From Cadophora sp. MPI-SDFR-AT-0126 (taxonomy: Eukaryota > Ascomycota > Leotiomycetes > Helotiales > Ploettnerulaceae): DNA of 64,000 bases. Shown piece after piece: positions 59,859 to 64,000 of the stretch (its first letter is position 1; each line of letters begins with the position of its first letter). The notes beneath the pieces are model-generated. The model did not search any database, was not told the origin of the DNA, and saw nothing but the letters and a program-made list of their open reading frames with translations. A program made the position numbers and the translations under genes. The stretch spans positions 1,488,001-1,552,000 of the forward strand of contig JAGMVK010000003.1 in NCBI GenBank assembly GCA_020747065.1, read 5' to 3'.

Positions 59859-61062
59859 ATGTCTTCAAAGGCTCATTCTGACCCAACATTCCGCTCTTAC
59901 ACAGCAGAACAAGCCAAACAATACGCCTCTCATCGCCTCGCATACTCTCAAGCATTGTACGATATAGTCCTCAATCATCATACCTCTACAGGCGGAAAGC
60001 TTGATCTGCTACTAGACTGTGGCTGTGGACCTGGACTCGCCACAAGAGATCTGGCTCTTTCGTTTGATCAAGCAATCGGCGTCGATCCTGGTGCGGCTAT
60101 GATTGCTGCCGCACAGGAAATTGGAGGCAAGACAAAGTCTGGGGACGAAATCAGATATGTTGTTGCAGCAGCTGAGGACATTTCGGGGATCGAGGGATTG
60201 CAGCCGGAGTCTGTTGATCTTTTGACTGCTGCTATGGCTGTGAGTATGCGCTCTGAACCTTGGTGAGAAGGTGATGCTGACGAGCTCAGGCGCACTGGTT
60301 CGTGATTTTCCCGGGACATCTGGCCGCTCGGAAGGTGGTCTCTTGTGGTGAAAGAGAGACACACTTTCTGTGAATGGCTAGACATTCGGCTCCCGGTAAA
60401 CTAATTGTTATTGTCTAGGTTCGATATGAGCAGATTCTGGACCGAGGCAGCGAAAGTCGTACGACCTGGAGGGACAGTTGCATTGTGGATCTGCTGTAAG
60501 TCTCACTTCCCTAGAGTCTATTACTTGCTAATGGCAGTAGCATCCTTATTCTGTCGTATGTACCACCGTGCCTTGGTTGACAAGCCTGTCACTTCCTTGG
60601 TGTTTGACCAATTCTACAGATCCATTCACGCCGAACGGTAGGGAAGTCATGAAAGTCCTTTTCGACTTTGAAAGGATAGTCCTCGCGCCATATGCCCTTC
60701 CTGGGAATCATTTAGCAATGGACATGTACGACCATCTGCCATTGCCATGGAACGTATCTCCCCCAGTCAGGGCATTTCCTAGATCGGAGTACGTTAAACA
60801 CGATTATGACAGAGATGGCGAGCTGACTAATGGTGTCTCTTTCTTCAATGGTACTACCATCTTGACACTGGCCGACATTGAGAAAGGGTTCGGAACGGCA
60901 AGTATGGTCACTCGATGGCGAGCGGCTAACCCCGACCTTGTGGGCACAGACAAAGATGTACTGGCAGTCTTTGCAAGGAAGTTGGGAGACGCTCTAAGAG
61001 AGCAGGATTGGGTGGAGAACGGGTCTGGAACAGCCATTCTACTTTTCAAGAAGGGCCATTGA
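59859..61062 (+). CDS. SAM-dependent methyltransferase (TMT1-like, trans-aconitate 3-methyltransferase type)
   Basis: This is a class I methyltransferase that probably esterifies a small carboxylic acid. Exons: 59859-60239, 60290-60297 (8 nt), 60419-60495, 60541-60555 (15 nt) and 60620-61062. They give 307 aa, as for yeast Tmt1 (299). Motif I is LLLDCGCGPGLAT near residues 51-62, with the acidic VDPG that follows. The family stretch AAHWFDMSRFWTEAAKVVRP appears only when the 8-nt exon GCGCACTG is included. The C-terminal part has NRLA-like GNHLAMDMYDHLPLPWNV and FFNGTTILTLADIEKGFGT. Both tiny exons sit between good splice signals, and all phases agree. The substrate is inferred from similarity to Tmt1 only. 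Confidence 0.88.
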
Positions 61063-63156
61063 AGTAAGGTTGACTTATCGAAGTCGGGCATGGAACAGGA
61101 GGGGAAGGGAGGGGCAACTCCAACCTTCCCAGACCGCCTCTATTGTTCAAGAGTTATTGTGCAAGGGTTTCAAGGGGTGCATAATCTCTCTGAGGTCTAC
61201 TACCGCCCTTGATCACAAACAGAGCAGTCACAATTTTCTCCAAGTCAAAGAGTCTCGCACTGACAAGCTATTTTGTTTCAAATCTCCATCAGGGTCTTAA
61301 GGTGTCTCTCCTTACTCTATCTAATCCGTACACATACAATCGAGCATATCAGTTTTGAGAGCTAGAACATAGACTATTGAGCAGACTTAAGGGTCCCCCA
61401 ATACCATCTTGCCGGGAGCTCAAACCGTGCTCGGCCAAGCCCCAGCATCCCACTCTGGTGGCTTGAAGCTGCAGCTCTCCCTGCAGCCATCAAGATAACG
61501 AGTAGAGGGGGTATTTTGAGTCACATGACCATGCACAGAATTTCGAGTGTTTCTGGACCTTCCGGTTTTGTGTCTGTATACCTCAAAAATACACCAAGAG
61601 TCAAGACTATCGGTTTTATGCACTCTTATCACAAATTCGAGTCATGTCACCGACTTCTCGACGTTCTCTTTGGTACTCCATCGCGGGTCGGGCAAGCGAT
61701 GAGAAGGTCCCACCTTTTCTCAAGCTGCGCGCTGATTCGTCAATGTGACAAGCACTCTACACGACCTTGACGCGTCGACGCGTCGCGCAGGGAAGGCAAT
61801 CTTAACAGACTCCTCCCATGATCCAGAAACTGGCCATTCACACATCAAACCCCCGACACACCCTCTGTTGGATGACTCGCAGGCAAGGCGGTTTCTCATC
61901 TCGCCTTTTCTCGTTGCGTTGCGTTGCGTCGGGTTACGCCTCAGACGCAGAGCTTCCGCCCTGCATCAGCTCTGCATCCATCTATCTATATGGTCATGGG
62001 TGGGAGATATCTTCAAGGGACTGCGATAAGATACTGAAAGCGAGCTGTTTCAAAGCAAGTGGCTTCGAGGGCGCTTTGCGTCACGGGTGAAGCTTGTGAG
62101 GTCAATATTGACAATCGCAATTACAGGATTCATGGGAAAGATCAAGGCAGCAAAAGGATCCAATCGAGATGTTGACCTCGGGAGACGCGTTGAGAGCGCG
62201 TATAGTGGTTTTCTCATGCCATGGCATAATGTTGCTAACAGTCGATGACGGTGAAGGATGTGATCGAAATCGAGGAGTGCATTCAAGATCGAGATTCTGT
62301 TCCCTCACAAGCAACGGCTAGGAGGGTAGTCCCAACCCAGGGCAGCTCTAGGGCGAGGAAGTCTGTGTTTCTCCCGTAAAGTTACAATAGTGCCCGTCGG
62401 CAGCATGGAGCAAAGTCTCCTCCTTACAGAGCTAGAACAGCTAGGAACAGGACTTCAGATGACATCGCATAGCCCTAGCCGTTGGCCAGTTTGTAGACCA
62501 TTGGGCCTGATGGGAGAGGCCATGGAGGGAGGGAAGGAGGGATCTGGGAAGGGTGAAAAATCTCTCTCCCTCGCTCTCTAAGGTGGGAGCGAGGAGAATT
62601 TTCACAAGAACTTACAGAACCTAATGCACAAGAAGGTTGAGAGTATGTAGCATCGTGCACAAAATTCGGTAGAGCAGAGACTCAGGAAGGGAAAGGAAGG
62701 AAGGAAGGAGGGCTGTTCCACAATTGCAACGATTGCTACCCTCCCTGTCGCCAGGCCATCACGAGGCCCCCAAGTTGATGGTAGTGGTGGTGGTGGTAGT
62801 GCAGGGGTAGGAGGATTAGACAGACGGCCCATGTTAATAACAGCTGTGCCCACTTCAGCGGCTGGCCGCCCTCTTCCCATCTACATCCAAGTACAACAGG
62901 ACCTGCATCAACAACCATCAACCACAACTACAGCTCACCACATCATCGCACAGCAATAAAATTATATACAACGGTCCTTATCGATGCAGACAATACATTG
63001 ATCCAACTTTCAACACTTGAACGCAACGTTGTGCAGCTCCGAAGGCTCCCGGCGCATCGATTGCGCTCACCGACCTCCGAGCCATCATCGCATCGAGTCT
63101 TTCAACCTTCATTCCTTGATAACAACAACAACACCACACCTCTTGCATCAAACAAG
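61063..63156. other. Intergenic, 2.1 kb upstream of the SANT-like gene
   Basis: No gene is supported. It holds a perfect palindrome with two ACGCGT boxes at 61769-61784 and GTTGC/GGAA-type short repeats (62690-62710 region, GGAAGGAAGGAAGGAGG). It also has polypurine tracts at 62520-62580 and GGTGGTGGTGGT near 62786-62797. Part is likely the promoter and long leader of the SANT-like gene. Confidence 0.5.
61769..61784. promoter_or_regulatory. Palindromic double MCB (ACGCGT) element
   Basis: GACGCGTCGACGCGTC is a perfect 16-bp palindrome with two ACGCGT boxes around a GTCGAC centre. ACGCGT is the MluI cell-cycle box bound by MBF (Mbp1/Swi6 in yeast). It is 1.4 kb from the SANT-like start and 0.7 kb after the methyltransferase stop. 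Function is inferred only. Confidence 0.55.
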
Positions 63157-63954
63157 ATGTTACTCCCATCAGCTCTAGGATGCGACTCCTCCCTCCAAAC
63201 ACCAAAGGCGACGAGATTTCAATCAGCACTCTTCGCATCACCACCACTCTCACCACCACCATCCTCTTCTCGCCCAACAACAATCAACAACCTCTATTCA
63301 ACATGCCGCGCCTTACAATCCATGCTCTCGCCTCCAAACCAACTCCCATCTCCACCAACCACACACGCAGATCCTCCATCCTCAGCATTCAAGCTGCGAC
63401 TGCGTGCGCGCAAAGGTGCTGAAGAGACAACGCCCTCGCTCACACCCAGGAAGAAGATTACGAAGCGCACAATCACTGCTCCACCGCGCGGTGCCAACAA
63501 GAGGAGGAGAGCTGCAGACGATGAGATGTCTCGTCATGATGTCGAGGAGGAGAGCGAGGAGGACGATCAGATCGTCGATGAAACAAACCGACCCAGCACA
63601 CCCAAACGGATGCGCTTCGCGCCAGAAATCATTCCTCTCGGCCTCGAACGCTCTGATTTCCACGACCTGCGCTTAGCGGAAGTCGAAGCACAAGACGGCC
63701 AAGGCGAGACTGTTCTTGAGAGCATCGAAGGACCAGGCTTCAATAACGAATGGTCGACGGAAGAAGATCGTTTGCTCGTTGAGCTTGTGCTTGAGAAGCT
63801 GAAGTTGACCAAGAGCGATTGGCAGGATTGCGCGAGGAGTTTGGGGAAGGATAGGGGGAGTGTGGGGAGGAGGTGGAAGAGCCTTATGGGTGCTGGGGAT
63901 GTAGGGTTGAAGAATCGCCCCAGGAGGTCGAGGATTCATGGGACGTGGAGATGA
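63157..63954 (+). CDS. SANT/Myb-like DNA-binding protein
   Basis: This is an intronless ORF of 265 aa. The first about 110 residues are Ser/Pro/Thr-rich and disordered. A basic stretch follows (KKITKRT, NKRRRA), probably a nuclear signal, then an acidic patch (EEESEEDDQ). The C-terminal folded part EWSTEEDRLLVELVLEKLKL, SDWQDCARSLGKDRGSVGRR and WKSLM has the spaced Trp residues and helix pattern of a single SANT/Myb domain. I chose the ATG at 63157; in-frame sequence upstream lacks an ATG and is leader-like. Target genes are unknown. Confidence 0.8.
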   Translation: MLLPSALGCDSSLQTPKATRFQSALFASPPLSPPPSSSRPTTINNLYSTCRALQSMLSPPNQLPSPPTTHADPPSSAFKLRLRARKGAEETTPSLTPRKKITKRTITAPPRGANKRRRAADDEMSRHDVEEESEEDDQIVDETNRPSTPKRMRFAPEIIPLGLERSDFHDLRLAEVEAQDGQGETVLESIEGPGFNNEWSTEEDRLLVELVLEKLKLTKSDWQDCARSLGKDRGSVGRRWKSLMGAGDVGLKNRPRRSRIHGTWR

Positions 63955-64000
63955 GACGAGAAGCTCTCTCCTTTCTGTCTTTCTTCCCTCTATGGGCTTC
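63955..64000. other. Right edge, 3' flank
   Basis: Only 46 bases of pyrimidine-rich sequence follow the SANT-like stop; nothing can be called. Confidence 0.5.

Overview
The window is nuclear DNA from a filamentous ascomycete (Pezizomycotina). The signs are short spliceosomal introns of about 48-60 bp with GTAAGT/GTATGT-like donors, an MSH1-type mitochondrial MutS, a WrbA/Pst2-like flavodoxin, a Zn2Cys6 regulator of the Fungal_trans_2 type, a 14-helix-type drug MFS and a CYP504-like P450. A leotiomycete is my guess from general protein style; nothing here proves the class. I rebuilt the gene models by eye from splice consensus, reading-frame phase and family motifs. All intact models close in frame.

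Left part, 0.4-40.1 kb, mostly housekeeping: MSH1 (-), a WrbA-like quinone reductase (+), an MFS exporter (-), eIF2 gamma (-) divergent from a mitochondrial coiled-coil DUF1640/FMP32-like protein (+), a UBA/CUE-like plus BTB-like protein (-), a Ste20/GCK kinase (-), a UBA-UAS-UIM-UBX protein of the Cdc48 system (-), a Zn2Cys6 regulator (-), a 3.2-kb stretch without a clear gene, the proteasome adaptor ECM29 (+), a UMP-CMP kinase with a mitochondrial-type leader (+) and eIF3m (-).

Middle part, 40.6-54.5 kb, an accessory block that looks catabolic. Six consecutive genes lie on the minus strand: an FAD aromatic hydroxylase, a dihydropyrimidinase/hydantoinase, a broken secreted glycoside hydrolase, a hemerythrin-like protein, a CYP504-like P450 and an N-carbamoyl amidohydrolase (beta-ureidopropionase type). 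An arylamine N-acetyltransferase is divergent from the last of these. Ring hydroxylation, cyclic amide/ureide opening, N-carbamoyl removal and arylamine acylation together suggest a route for an aromatic or N-heterocyclic amide. The substrate is unknown.

Right part, 55.2-64 kb: a cytochrome b2-like FMN dehydrogenase (+), a cysteine-rich hypothetical protein (+), a TMT1-like methyltransferase with an 8-nt microexon (+), a 2.1-kb gap with a palindromic double MCB element, and a SANT/Myb-like protein (+).

The strongest novelty is in the WrbA-like gene. Its stop is UGA followed by CUA, the known readthrough context, and the frame then stays open for 61 more codons, ending in a CaaX-type box (CAIL). 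This predicts a small, prenylated, membrane-bound isoform made by translational readthrough.
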